Below are positions 34,164 through 46,533 of a stretch of DNA of 64,000 nt, piece after piece. The notes beneath the pieces were generated by a model. That model did not search any database. It saw only the letters and a list, made by a program, of their open reading frames with translations, and was not told where the DNA came from. The position numbers and the translations under genes are program-made. The DNA is from Inia geoffrensis (Eukaryota; Chordata; Mammalia; Artiodactyla; Iniidae). The stretch covers positions 55,598,001 to 55,662,000 of the forward strand of contig CM070907.1 in NCBI GenBank assembly GCA_036417435.1. Direction: 5' to 3'. Within the stretch, counting starts at the first letter, position 1, and each line of letters opens with the position of its first letter.

Positions 34164-35344
34164 TGCGTGTACCACATCTTCTTTATCCATTCATCTCTCG
34201 ATGGACATTTAGGTTGCTTCCATATCTTGGCTATTCTAGTTTAGTTTTCTGAGAGTTTTCTTTTTCTTTTAATCATAAATACATGGTGAACTTCATTAAA
34301 TGCTTTTTCTGCATCATTTGACACGACTGTATAATTTTTCTTCTTTACGTTGTGGTGAACTACATTGATTTTTAAAATATTGAACCAACCTTGGATTTGC
34401 TAATGTTTTGTTGAGGATTTTCATTAAATGTTTAAAATAAAATTCACCACTGAAATCATATATCTAGAATTTTTTCTGTGGAAGGGTTTTAAATTATAAA
34501 TTCAATTTCTAACATCTATAGGACTATTCAGATTTTCTGCTTCTTATATTTTAATAAGTTGTCTTTCAAAAAAATCTGTCCATTTCTTCTAAGTTGTCAC
34601 ATTAGTGTAAATTTATTCCCAATTTTTAAAATTATTCTTCTGCTATCTGTATGATCTATAGTAATGTCCCCTTCATTCCTGGTATTTATGAATTGTGTCT
34701 TCTCTTTTTTTCCTGATCAATCATACAATGGTTTCAATTTTATTAATCTTTTGAAAGAACCAACTTTTGGCCTTGTTGATTTTTCTCTGTCATTTGTTTC
34801 CCATTTCATTGATTTACACACATATATTCATTATTATCTGTCTGCTGCTTGCTTTGGATATGATTTGCTTCTCTTCTAGCTTTTTAAGGTAGGGGCTTAC
34901 ACCATTGATTTTAGACAATTATTTTTCTATTATAAGTATTTAAAGTGATAAATTTGCCTATAAGCATTATATAGCTGTATTCCACAAATTTTGATGTATT
35001 TTTCCTTTACCCTTTATTTCAAAATACTTTGTTGCTCAATTTCCAATTTATGTCTTTTCTAAATATCTCGTTATCAACAAATCTATTTTGTCAGATATCA
35101 TATTCTCTGTTATTTCATTTCTTTGAAATTTACTGAGACTTATGTCAGCATAAGGTCTTAGTGATTGTTCCATGTACACTTGAAAAAACCATGTGTATTC
35201 TGCCGTTGTTGGGTGTAGTAACCTATAAATGTCTATTAGGTCAAATTAACAGACAGTGTTGCTAAAAGCTCCCATTTCCTTAATTAGGCTCTTTGTCTAT
35301 GTGTTTTATCAATTACTGAGAGAAGGTTCTTAAAATTTCCAAAC
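34164..35344 (-). mobile_element. Older L1 ORF2 fragments, antisense
   Basis: 34164-34235 repeats the ORF2-end motif gtaccacatcttctttatcc already seen at 33029. From 34236 older antisense ORF2 follows (ttaaatgctttttctgcatc, aaagaaccaacttttggcct). No long frame. Confidence 0.65.
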
Positions 35345-35810
35345 ATAGAGCTGGATGGACCTAGAGTATGTCATGCAGAGTGAAGTAAGTCAGAAAGAGG
35401 AAAACAAATACTGTATGCTAACACATATATATGGAATCTAAAAAAACAAAAAAATGGTTCTGAAGAATCTGGGGCAGGACAGGAATAAAGACACAGACAT
35501 AGAGAATGGACTTGAGGACATGGGGAGTGGGAAGGGTTAGCTGGGATGAAGTGACAGAATGGCATGGACATATATACACTACCAAATGTAAAACAGATAG
35601 CTAGTGGGAAGCAGCCGCATAGCACTGGGAGATCAGCTCGGTGCTTTGTGACCACCTAGATGGGTGGGATAGGGAGGGTGGGAGGCAGATGCAAGAGGGA
35701 GGAGATATGGGGATATATGTATATGTATAGCTGATTCACTTTGTTACAGAGCAGAAACGCACCATTGTAAAGCAATTATACTCCAATAAAGATGTTAAAA
35801 AATCCAACTA
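35345..35810 (+). mobile_element. L1 3' end, sense, inserted in an older antisense L1
   Basis: A 5'-truncated L1 starting in the ORF2 end (gctggatggacctagagtat), then 3' UTR (ggcatggacatatatacact, gatcagctcggtgctttgtg), ending agcaattatactccaataaa and an A-run. Its last ~100 bp match the L1 part of the U6 chimera at 9906. Confidence 0.9.
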
Positions 35811-35849
35811 TAGTGGTTTTGTCTCTTTCCTTAGTTCTGTTATTTTTGT

Positions 35850-36102
35850 GTTTTATTTATTTATGGCTGTGTTGGGTCTTAGTTGCAGCATGCAGGATCT
35901 TTCCTTGCAGCATGTGGGCTCCTCTCTAGTTGTGGCTCCAGAGTGCATGGGCTCTGTAGTTGTGGCACAGGGGCTCTTTAGTTGTGGTGCACGGGCTCAG
36001 TAGTTGTGGCACGTGGGATCTTAGTTCCCAGACCAGGGATCGAACCTGCATCCTCTGCATTGGAAGGTGTTTTCTTAGCCGCTGGACCACCAGGGAAGTC
36101 CC
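35850..36102 (-). mobile_element. CHR-type SINE
   Basis: Antisense: tttatttatttatggctgtg to ccaccagggaagtccc. Target-site duplication gttatttttgt at 35839-35849 and 36109-36119. Confidence 0.9.
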
Positions 36103-36560
36103 AGATATGTTATTTTTGTTTTCATATATTTTGTAGCTCTTTCACTAAGAGTGTACAGATTTGGGTTGTTATGTTTTTCTTAATGAATTCGTCCTTTAAG
36201 TATCATGAGATGAAACTCTTTATCTGTAGTAATACTTCCTATCTTGATATTAATATAACCACACCAGCTTTCTTAGTGTTTGCATTTTATATCTTTCTTT
36301 ATCCTTTTACTTTCAACTTATGCCTTTATATTTCAAGTATATACCTTGTAAGTAGTGTTTAGTTGGGTCTTGCTTTTTAACTCAGTCTTTGCCTTTCATT
36401 AAACTATTCAGTCCACTTAAAGTTAATTACTGCTACAGTTATGTTTAAGTGTTAACATATTGCTATTTGTTTTCTGTTTGTCCTCATGTTTTTTATTCCT
36501 GCCTTTTTAGGGGGGTTAATCAACTATTTTTTAATACTTCAGTCTCTCTCCTTTATTGTT
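36103..36560 (-). mobile_element. Older L1 ORF2/internal fragment, antisense
   Basis: Continues the antisense L1 from 35344: tctgtagtaatacttcctat, cagtctttgcctttcattaa, cagtccacttaaagttaatt. It marks the right edge of the repeat-dense zone. Confidence 0.6.
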
Positions 36561-36759
36561 TTTTTAGCTCATGTGTGTGTGTGTGGCGGGGGGTGACAGG
36601 CAATTGCCTTAGGGAAGATTCAGGTTACACTTAAAGTAACAATTATTGTGTGCCTACAATGGGCCAGGCACTGGGCTTAAGCACAACTCTGTGGTCATTA
36701 GGGCTAGTTCTTTCAAGTTTCAAGGTTGCTCCCTAGGCTACAGTATTCTAATAAAGTGC

Positions 36760-36960
36760 ATTAAACCAAAGGTTAACATGTTTCTGTTCAAATCCCAACT
36801 GTGCTACTTAGTAATTGTGTCATCTTGGCTAATATTTTGTGAGCTTCAGTTTCTTTATCTATAAAACAAGGAGAATGGATGCTTTTGTGCTACTATTAAT
36901 GCAGATCACATGGAATAATTTCTAGAGCTGTATTATGAAAATTGCAACTTTAAACATGTA
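36760..36960 (+). repeat. MIR SINE
   Basis: gttcaaatcccaactgtgct, acttagtaattgtgtcatct, gcttcagtttctttatctat. Confidence 0.65.
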
Positions 36961-37589
36961 AGATATTATTATTCCAGGATTTAATAAAAATACTCATATT
37001 TGTTCTTCTACCTTTTATAACAAATTTCAATCCTATCTTCTCTAAACCATCAGCTTTTTAGACTGAAAAACCCTTCTTTCTTTGGTACATTTGTTGTTGT
37101 CTTGGTATATTCAGCAGCTCTTTCCCTAAACCTTGTCTAACTATGATTAGAATGTACCCCTTCTACAACCACTGCATCAAGGCATACTCCTAGTCATACT
37201 TCAAGACGCAATTAAAACAGCATGTCTTCCATGACAATTTTCCACTCTTATTCACTCCCCGATAGTTGGGCTGGTATTTACCAAATTCTAACTCCTGTAT
37301 CCCCTTTGCTGATGTGGAAGCAGTTCAGAAGCCACCATCCTTTAACGTTGGATTAATGTTCATTAAACACCTTACCTTCAATGTCCCTGGGAGAATCTGG
37401 GAAGACTTTACAGAGTGATAGATAGGTTTCAAAGCATCAAAGTTTTCCTGGAGTTAAGTGGGAAAGGGGCTCAGAAAAAGGAAACGGTATGGAGCTTTCC
37501 AAGTTTTGGCATGGTGTGCAGGTGCTTTCTTCTCCCACTTCATCTCTTTCCACTCACTTGTCACTCACACTTCAGTCATATGGAACTAA

Positions 37590-37985
37590 TTGTAGTTCAC
37601 TAGGTTGCTCTTTCCTGTGAGCCTTAGTTCATGCTATTCCCTGTATTTGGTATGCCTTGTTCCCCTGATTTCCTTTAACCTGGCTAATTCCTGTTTGTCC
37701 TTTAGGTCTCAGCTTAAATGTCACGTCCTCTGGGGTGTCTTCCCTAACCCCCTGCCCTGACTCCCCAGGTCTGAATTAGGTGCCCTTTCTGTATGTTCTC
37801 ACTACACCCTGAACATTACTTCTTTGTAGCACTTGTAAAACTACTGAAATTTCTTTGTAGTCTTCTATATTTTCCACTAGACTTAGAGCTCCATAAGGGC
37901 AGTACTGTATCTTCTGCTATTCCCAGGGCCCTAGTGAGGCTTGGCCTAGAGTAAACCTCAGTAAACATTTGTTTGGTGAGTGAAT
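37590..37985 (+). repeat. L2 LINE 3' end
   Basis: tcctttaggtctcagcttaa, atgtcacgtcctctggggtg, gagctccataagggcagtac, aacctcagtaaacatttgtt, ending gagtgaatga. It stops about 80 bp before the AAMDC exon 3 start. Confidence 0.75.
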
Positions 37986-38005
37986 GACTCTAACAGGAAT
38001 GCTGA

Positions 38006-38197
<192 letters not shown>

Positions 38198-38519
38198 TAA
38201 TCTCCTGGATCTTTACCTTAGAGATATGTCCTTCTTGGAAGTTCATCTCTATATATCATGCACCCTCATTTTGCTGAGCCAGTGGGTGGCCCAGGATAAA
38301 ATAGTGGCTGCGCACTGTGCTTCCTCATCAGGGTTGGACTCTCCAGTCTCTAATCAAAGGCTTGTGCTGTTTCAACTATTTTTCAGAAATTCCTCAATCC
38401 TGGAATTTCTTTTAAGCTCTACAGTTATCAATATTTGGCTCTTTAGATTTTTACAGTACTTTCCATTTTTACAGTACTTTTAATTTTTCTTTTCTTGGGC
38501 ACATTCAAGTTAAGCCTTT

Positions 38520-38990
38520 TTCCCCTTTCAGAAAAAGAAAGTTTATTTTTATTGTACTTACAGAAATAGTACATGCTTGTTGTAAAAGAGTCAATGTGGA
38601 AATGTAGAATTAAAAAGGTGAAAGATTTCCCCTTCCCGATCGTTAACTGCTCCAATGCTCTCTCTATGCATCTGCAAATATATACACACTTACACATACT
38701 GATATACATGTTTTTACATAAATAGGATCACTCTATACATATTGTTCTGTAACTTTTTATTCACTTACATTATTGCATTATGGACAGCCTTTCACATAAG
38801 TTTATAGAGATCTACCTCATTCTGTCCTTTATATAGATGTCGTAAAATCCAGTTCCCTACCGATGGAGGTGCCCTTTATTTATATTTTTTAGTTTAACCT
38901 AGTTTTTTCCTCCATTAAAATGATCCCTATCTGTAAGACTACTGTTATTATAAAATTGTTCAAACATATAAAAAAGGTAGGGCATTTTAA
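38520..38990 (-). mobile_element. L1ME-type fragment, antisense
   Basis: gaaatagtacatgcttgttg, aaataggatcactctataca, ttgcattatggacagccttt: a common old L1 tail text. Confidence 0.5.
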
Positions 38991-39384
38991 AAAACATTTC
39001 ACTCAGAGCTCCTTCTAACAAGGCAGAGTCTAATTAAAATCTATTTAAAACAATATTGAAGACAAGCCAGAATTGAGAAAATATCCAATAATAGCTGCCA
39101 CTCTTGAGAATCTTTTATATAAATTCATTTACAAATATTTATTCAGCTCCTTGTATGGGGCAGACACTATTCTAGGTACCAGGGACAACAAGCTCAACAA
39201 GGCAAACAAGGTTCATGGCCCTCATGGATAATAAAAATGTAGACAATTTCAGATCATAGTAAGTGCTGTGAAGAAAATAGTGACTTACGAGGGGCTGCTC
39301 TAAATGGGGTGGTCAAGAAAGGCTTTTCTGAGAAGACATTTGAGCTGCACTGTACATACATTCATAAAACTTCATCCTCACACC

Positions 39385-39715
39385 AACCCTTTGACTTTAA
39401 GTATTATCATCCCCGTTTTATAGGGGAGGAAATTGCAGTTGAAAGACTTTCAAAGGTCTCTTGGTTAGTACACAGCAAAGTTAGAATTTAGACTCAGGTT
39501 GGACTGAGTCAATCATTTAACATTTTACATACCTTAGCTGAATTCATTCTCATACCAACCCTGTAAGCAGGTATTGTTATCCCTATTTACATACATGGAA
39601 ACAAAGGCTCAGAGAATTTAATGCACTTACCCAAAGTCACAATGCTAGTAAGGACTTAAATTCAAGACTGTCTGACTCCAAAATCCATGCTCTTTCCAGT
39701 TTCCATATCACCTGA
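39385..39715 (-). repeat. MIR fragments (two), antisense
   Basis: ccccgttttataggggagga and ccctatttacatacatggaa followed by aaaggctcagagaatttaa are antisense MIR cores in tandem. Confidence 0.6.
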
Positions 39716-39905
39716 GCTGTCTGCACATGTTTCATGGTACTTCTGTTAACTTCTTAGAAACCTTTTTGACTCCTTGGGACTCACTGCCAAATCCTGGACT
39801 GGTGACACACTGGGTGATTGAGGAGTGATGGTTGTCACTGTCCAGCTCTGTAGAATATACTTGCCTCATAGCAGGAAAGGAAACCCTGGGGGCCTTTCCC
39901 CCTGA

Positions 39906-40073
<168 letters not shown>

Positions 40074-40087
40074 TGGAGCCTTAAGAG

Positions 40088-40093
40088 AATAAA
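40088..40093 (+). terminator. AAMDC: AAMDC poly(A) signal AATAAA
   Basis: AATAAA 15 bp after the stop codon, with a GT-rich stretch (gcctgtgactgtcactc) 15-35 bp further on. Cleavage is expected near 40105-40112, giving a 3' UTR of about 35 nt. A G-rich tract at 40233-40262 follows. Confidence 0.85.
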
Positions 40094-40232
40094 TCACTAA
40101 GCAATGATGCCTGTGACTGTCACTCTTACCTCTGTCCACTCCAGCCCCCCCAAGCATTTTTGAACAGGTGCTCGTGCCAGGTCCTGTGCTAGGTTTTGGG
40201 ATGCATGGATGACTTAGGCAAGGTCCTTGTCC

Positions 40233-40262
40233 TGGGGGGTGGGGGCTGAAAATCAGGGGAGG
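40233..40262 (+). promoter_or_regulatory. G-rich tract downstream of the AAMDC poly(A) site
   Basis: cctggggggtgggggctgaa followed by aatcaggggagg lies about 140 bp past the stop. G-rich MAZ-like or quadruplex tracts after poly(A) signals are known to slow polymerase. A role here is inferred. Confidence 0.35.
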
Positions 40263-40984
40263 AGACAGAAGTTTACCAAAGTTTAATATTGTGGCAAATG
40301 TTAGGCCACAAGTAAGTGAAAATAAAGGCAAAAATAAAGAAAGCCTTCTGACTTGAAGTGTGAAAGCCAAAGAAAAGTTTCAGTGCATTAAAATCAAATT
40401 GCAGTTGATGCTTTGGAATGTTTAGTCATCAATTCAACCAATTTGTATTAAGTACCTTATATGCCAGGCACTGATATAGGCTCCAGAGAAACCGCAATAA
40501 AAGTCTGTGCTCATGAAGCTTATATTCTAGTGGGCAAAATAAATAAGTAAACAAATACATAATATAAGTAGAATGTTATGAAGAAAAATAAAGCAAGATA
40601 AGAAAAAGTGATAGGGGCTATTTCAGATATGTGGTCAGGGAAAGTGTCTTTGTGCAATGACATATGAGCAGAGCCCTGAATGAACTGAGGCAACACTTCA
40701 ATAACAGTAAAAGGAGCTATGCCTTGATACTAGGGTTCTAGGCAGGCTGTTCTACTAACTAAACCTGAGCCTTGCCAGACAGTTCTCTCTGCCTCAGATT
40801 CCCTCACTATAAAATGATGGGGCTGGACTAAATGCCTTTTAATGGTCCCTACTGGCATGGATATAGCCTTTGCTCTATTAAATACCAGGTGGCCTTTGTG
40901 AAGCCTTAGAATAGACTGATGGAATTATAACAGTAATCAGCATTACCTTACTTTTCATTTTTCCCCCTCTTTAAAGAGTTATGA

Positions 40985-41215
40985 GTATCAGCTTTGGTGT
41001 CAGGTAGGCTTGACTTTGAACTGTGGCTTTCACAGCCACTCACTGGTTGGGCATTTATTTAATCTCTCAGAGTTTCACTGTTCTCATTTGTCAGATAGGG
41101 ATCATATTAGTACCTGGAGTTATTATAGGTGTTGTTGGTCAATTCATAGAAAGTCTTGGCACATTGCCTGGCATGTAGTAAGGACTCAGTAAACTGAAAC
41201 CATTGTCAGTATCTT
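40985..41215 (+). repeat. MIR SINE
   Basis: ttactttcat-less MIR with caggtaggcttgactttgaa, tttcactgttctcatttgtc, cattgcctggcatgtagtaa. Confidence 0.7.
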
Positions 41216-43439
41216 TCTCCTAATGGGGCTGCTGGGTAAAGCTAACTGGTTTCATTTTATGGTTCTTAATATATCAGCTTATAATTTCACAGATTCATAG
41301 AATGTTGGAGCCCAAAGGAATTATCTACTCTATTCTCTCATTTATTCAGTACTTCTCTTTTATATGCATTTACTGAGAGTCTCTTACTAATATTCTTATG
41401 ACCAATTATTGCTGGATCCTAGGGGTACAGGAATGATACAGTTCTTGCCCTCAGGAGTTATGTGAGAGAGAAACAAACAAGACAGTAATGATACAGTGTG
41501 CTAACATTATACTAGTTACAAGGTCCAGTGGTGGCACAAAGGGTGGACTAACTTATCCTACCAGAATGGGAGGAAAATTAGGGAAGACATCACTGAGGAC
41601 ATAACACAAGTCTTAAAGAACAAGAAGAGGTTCATTTATTCACCAAACATTTGGGAACTCTTTATTTATTAGGTATGGTGTCTATCATGGTCATAACTAA
41701 ATAAAATTGCTCCACCCCAGCCCCTCTTGAAGCCACAGCCCAGAAAGCTGATTTTTGTTCCACATGATCCTGTTGCCTGACTGGCCCCACTGGGCATCTG
41801 ACCTCAGGACAGCCAATCCGTAGACTGAACGGCAACTTAAGATGTGGCCTGGCAAGAAAAGATGAGCTAAGCCCATTGGAATGGAAAGTGATCTAATTTC
41901 TAAGCTTACCCAGCAAGAAAGTGGCAAAGGCAGGATTAGAACCCAATGCTGTGTTTTGATCTCTTTCTACCACCTTAGGAGGCCCGTGGGAGAGAGATCC
42001 TCACAGGCCTGAGACTCAGCCTAGAGGTCTGAGAAGGTCTTGCTCAGTGCCCTTTCTACAACCAGCCATTTGTCAGATGACAGGATGTTTCTAGATCTCA
42101 GTTCCCTCAGCTCATAAAGCCAGACACTTATATAGCTAGGAAGGATGTTTGATAAAATTTAGACTTTCTCTGGTTGATGCAATAAAAAAATTTTTTTGTC
42201 AAATGTAAGATGAGACAGCTCCAGTGGGTGTTGAATTAGGTGTGGGTGTAATCAATGTTCCTAAGTGAGTTGTCTCTACATTAAACAGAACTTAGTACAA
42301 ACTTCTTTGAGACAGAAGTACCTGACAGTGAGGTTATTAAACTTTGTATAGAACCTGCTGACAGCCCCTACTTCTGAATCTGTTCTGCATGGTCAGTGCT
42401 GGAAATTTGCAGAGCCTGGAGTGAAGCTCTTTTTCCATGACACTATACTTAGTCCCATGTCTTAATCATTAAACCCTTTGATTCAATTTGTAAGTTGTTT
42501 GCACAGCCCTCACTCTGCCCACACTTAAATTTCTTCTAGCTTGAGTGGTTCCTAAGACGAGCAGTCTGCCAAGTGCTAGGTGTGTACCTTCTCCATAATT
42601 CTGTTTGCTGAGGTCAATCATGTCAAAGCCAAATATAAAGTCCTTTCAGAAACCTGACTCGCGGGGCTGGGTTTTGCAGGCATGTCATGGTACTGCTAAA
42701 TTTGCTCTGGATTCACGAGCTCATTCCTTCTCTCCTTGCCTGGTATGTGCCAGGAGCTATGCTGGGGATACAACACAGACATTCTTACGGTCTAGCTATT
42801 CACAGACTGGTTGGAAGAAACAGACATGTAAATATGCAGTAACAATGCAGAAGTTTCAAACTGGCACAAATCTACCTGGAGACAGGTTTTGTTTGTCTCA
42901 GAGTAATTTTAACATTTACTTTATTTAGTTACCAAAATTTTTAACATGGTTATTTTTCACATGAAAATGCAGGTTTCTGACTTTTCTGGAAGAATCAGAA
43001 AATCTGACATCACCATGCCCATACCTATGAACAACTGAGTGGAGCTGAATAGCAACTGCCTTCTTCTGACAGAGAATGTGCTGATTCCTCAAGTCTCTGT
43101 TATCTTCTTCCAGGTCACTTGACACCCCCCCCCTTTTTTAATTTGTACAAGGATTATTATTTTTCATAATTTTGAAAAATACATTCATGAAAATTACCTA
43201 GGATGCATTTATTAGATTGACAAAGCCACCTGACCCCTTTTTTTTCCCTGCCTACCTGCTTCAGGGGTTGGCATTTGTGAACCTGCAATAAATACCATGC
43301 TTGAAGAATGTATAGGAGGCTGTGCAATGCACCAAGCCCACAGGAGACACAGATAGGTTCCAGAATGAGGCTCAGTCCTGAAGAATGAAAAGAAAAGGAC
43401 CATAGGAGACAATCTAAAGAGCACATTCCAGGGCTCAGC

Positions 43440-43740
43440 AAGTGCAAAGGTGTGAAGCATGGTTAAGTATTGGGAATAACTACAGATAATCCTCTACAGC
43501 TGGAGAAGTAGAGAATGTTTGGGACATGGAGTATGAGGCTGGAGAGGACACAAGGGGCATAAAGAGCCTTCAAAGATAGGAGTTTAGACTTTATCCTGGG
43601 GCCAGAAGTGACCCACTTAAAGGGGTTTAAAGCAGGGGAATGGTGTGATCAGATCTGGGTTTTAGAAAGATTACTCTGGCAGCTGTGTGAAGAGTAGACC
43701 GAAGGGGGCAATATTTGAAGCAAGCAGCTCATTAGGAAGC
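43440..43740 (+). repeat. Ancient interspersed repeat, family not assigned
   Basis: ggagtttagactttatcctg, taaagcaggggaatggtgtg, atcagatctgggttttagaa, agattactctggcagctgtg: same family as 31510-31850. Confidence 0.6.
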
Positions 43741-44879
43741 TAATCCCGTACCTTAGGAGTGATGATGAAGGCTGCATCAGGACAGAAACACCGAGTCAAG
43801 AAGAGGATTGAAACATTTAAGGAAGCAGAATCTAAAGGACTTGATGGCTGGTTTTATATGAGGCGTAAGGATAGTGTCCAATGTGACACAGTTTCTGGCT
43901 TTGACGAGGTACATGGTTGGCCACTGAAAAGGCATAACAACAGATCCCTGTCATGAAAACCGTATTAGACTGAGAGGCCTGGGTTCCAGACTTGCTTCTA
44001 CTAGCTCAGTCTCTCTGGGCTTGCACATTCACTTATAAATGAGGGTGCCACACTGGAGCCATCTTTATGCTCCCTTCCAGGTCTTTGTCAGAAAAACCAA
44101 GATTCTCGTAATTCACAGAGAATTCAGAGTAAAAGGAATTTAAAAGGTTAAGCCCAACCGCTCATATGATATTTGAATTCCTTTACAACAAACTTGTCAG
44201 GGGCTTGTTCAACCTCTGCTTGAACACATCCAGCATGGAAAACTCCTTATCTCCTAATGCAGCCCATCCAGTTCTTACGCTCATTAGTGTAGGAATAAGG
44301 CTCCTCCTAATGCAGCCCATTCAATTCTTAAAAACTCATCCTGATACTAAGGTAAATTTTGCCCCTTCGTGTTTTTCTCCACCTTTGGTGGGAAAAGTAC
44401 TATTTTGGGTTTTAAGACCTAGGGATCAAATCCCGCCCTTGCCCCTTAGGAGAAAGACATTACCTCTAAGTCTCCATTTCCCCACTTGTAAAATGGGGAA
44501 TGACCCAGAAGGGTTTTTATAAAAGGAGTAGTGTTATCTGAAAAGGATTCAGCATATTCTTCCCTTGGAAGGCTTTCTATAGCTATGGCATCAAAGGCTC
44601 AGTTAGCAGCAATGAGTCTTGATGTTTTCATCTGTGCTTCAACTCAGTAATCATCATTAGGTGCTTTGTGTCAGGGCCATGGTATGGTTCAGCCTGGCTT
44701 TAAGCTTCATTTTATCTCCAAGGCAGGCAATTTTCTTTAGGGCATCTGTTGACACATGAGAGCCCACTGGTGGCACATCACTGAGATGTACTAAACAGGC
44801 GAGCACAGGAGAAAAGTAAATCCCATGGAGGTGATCTTCTTCCCTTAGTCCCTCTATAGCAGTTATAACCTCCCAGAGC

Positions 44880-45165
44880 CAGACGGCCTGGGTTCAAATC
44901 CCAGCTCTGTCATTTACTAGTTTTGTGTCCTAGGCCAACTAGGCAGCTCCAACACTGTAGTCATCAGAGATGTAGTTCACAATATTATTTCTTATAGTGG
45001 ATCCCTCTTTCTCATAATACTGGTTTCTTTCAAGTCTCTGAACTTCAACTGCCTTGTTTATAGAATAAATGTAACAGTACCTACTTCATAGGGTAGTTTT
45101 GAGGATTAAATGAGTTAATTCATGTAAAGGGCTTACAACACTGCTGGGCACACATTAGGTATATT
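44880..45165 (+). repeat. MIR SINE interrupted by a duplicated 87-bp segment
   Basis: The MIR head (gcctgggttcaaatcccagc, tctgtcatttactagttttg) is at 44885-44940. The MIR tail (aatgtaacagtacctacttc, gaggattaaatgagttaatt, gctgggcacacattaggta) is at 45030-45165. The piece between (44943-45029) is not MIR but resembles 45612-45701. Confidence 0.65.
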
Positions 45166-45611
45166 AAACCAAAGGTCAAACATGCTTGACTTCAAATGCC
45201 AGCTCTGCCTCTGAGTAATTGTATGCTCTTATTATTTTTATTAGCTTTCCAAGTACCAAATATGATCAAGACTGGCCACAGATTCAGATTTGCCGAGCAT
45301 TATTTAATTAAACCCATTCAACAACACTTAAGGTATAATTACCTCTGTTTTACAGATGAAAAAACTGAGGCACAGAGAGAAAATTTGAAGGTTCTTTTCC
45401 ATATGGTATAGCTCAGGCCTTTGGAATCATCTTGGATTTGAACGAGTAAAGGCGTTATTACAGTTTTCCTACCAGTGACTTAACCTCTTAGTCTCACTTG
45501 GCTGTTGCAAGGATAAAACGACAGGTAAAGAACATAGCACAGGTCCTCACGTGGTTCACATCTCTGGAGCCTTTACTGTTCTTAGACCCCTGCTGCACCT
45601 TCAGCTCACAC

Positions 45612-45701
45612 GCAGCTCCAACCCTGGAGTCATCAGAGAAGTAGTGGGAAGTGACTTTGTTTCTTACACTGGGTCCCTCTTTCCCATAATCCTGGTTTCT
45701 T
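45612..45701 (+). repeat. Diverged copy of the segment at 44943-45029
   Basis: Shared stretches: gcagctccaac, agtcatcagaga, tccctcttt, cataat and ctggtttctt in the same order and orientation. Estimated identity by eye is about 75-80% over 90 bp. Confidence 0.65.
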
Positions 45702-46099
45702 TTGTAAAATATGGCCCTTCTCTCACATTTTTGTTCTAAGGATAACTGCAGGCAAGATCAAGAATTTCCCTGAGGGATAAAAGTGATTCATTCTTCAGCT
45801 GTTCATTCAGTCCTTGGCCAGATACTGCCTGAGTTAAGGAAGGAGACTCTCAGCAAGATAACGAAAGTCTAGGGCCCTTCAGGAACTGTCGGTGGTGAAA
45901 AAGTACAGCTGTGCAAACTGCTTTGGAGTTGGCCCTGGCAAACAGACTACTGCTTTAAGAAATAAGATATGGCTCCAATAACTGGTTCTTTGGAAGGGTC
46001 TAGAAAATTGGATCTTTTTGTTTCACACCTGAAGAATGTAGCCCTGCGGTATAAATGTTGAACCTATAGCCACACAGATTTCTTTAAGGACCAGGGACT

Positions 46100-46126
46100 A
46101 GAACAGCTTGGTGTCTCAACTTTACT
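46100..46126 (-). terminator. INTS4: Candidate INTS4 poly(A) region (AGTAAA variant)
   Basis: On the minus strand AGTAAA at 46121-46126 is about 230 nt beyond the stop codon, with a GT-rich stretch (ctgtgtggct) 45-55 nt further on. This would give a short 3' UTR, as expected for this gene. The nearest canonical AATAAA on this strand that I noticed is about 880 bp further, near 45237. Confidence 0.45.
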
Positions 46127-46354
46127 GGGGGCAAGGCTAGGGAGGTAGGGGGTGGGGGATGGGATAGACTTGAAGGTTTTTGTTTTCTTAATGCAAAATA
46201 ATTTGTCCAATGTTTGATACCAGATGAGACTATAAGGGTCACGTGTTCTTCCTTATGCCTATATACCATGTCCAGGTGAAATGCTCCAGGCTTCTGGCTC
46301 ACTCTGATCCCAAGAAGGGCCTTCTAGGCCACGGCTGTAAAGACTACTTGTGAC

Positions 46355-46533
46355 TCAGCGCCTTGCGGGTTTGGGCATTATGTAAACTTTTACAGACTTG
46401 CTGAAGGGGATGGTGCCCTCGATGCTGGTTTCCACCTGGGATGACATCTCACCACCCTCAATCCAGGGGGATTTTGGAATGCGTGAACTGGAGTTGTAGG
46501 CCAGCAGCAGTCTCACTTCCACCTGGCACGGTT
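46355..46533 (-). CDS. INTS4: INTS4 last coding exon
   Basis: INTS4 is the scaffold of the Integrator cleavage module. It binds the INTS9-INTS11 endonuclease that processes snRNA 3' ends and cuts nascent transcripts at paused polymerase II, in the nucleus. This exon follows the acceptor tttttcttctag and opens with the last two bases of a split glutamate codon. It encodes EPCQVEVRLLLAYNSSS, RIPKSPWIEGGEMSSQVETS, IEGTIPFSKSVKVYIMPKPA and RR before TGA (46355-46357). These 59 residues are the protein's C-terminus, predicted mainly beta-strand, in the region that contacts INTS9/INTS11. The final basic PKPARR motif is typical of the family. Confidence 0.96.

Larger units (their letters stand above)
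40113..46099. other. Intergenic region between convergent AAMDC and INTS4
   Basis: About 6 kb with no CHR SINE or L1. It contains an unassigned ancient repeat (40435-40700, 41365-41620, 42740-42870, 43440-43740), MIRs (40985-41215, about 43970-44060, 44880-45165), and a diverged 90-bp duplication (44943 / 45612). Bases 41640-42600, 42900-43400 and 44170-44870 hold nothing I can name. Open frames here (e.g. 42605-42928, 44166-44522) lack protein-like features. Confidence 0.8.

Noticed and set aside
44166..44522. 118-codon plus-strand frame in the intergenic region
   Set aside because: No splice context, no recognisable domain, repeat-derived flanks with an internal near-duplicate phrase (cctaatgcagcccat).
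45237..45242. AATAAA on the minus strand as the INTS4 poly(A) signal
   Set aside because: It would give a 3' UTR of over 1.1 kb running through a MIR-rich zone; the AGTAAA at 46121 fits the short UTR expected. Kept only as an alternative.
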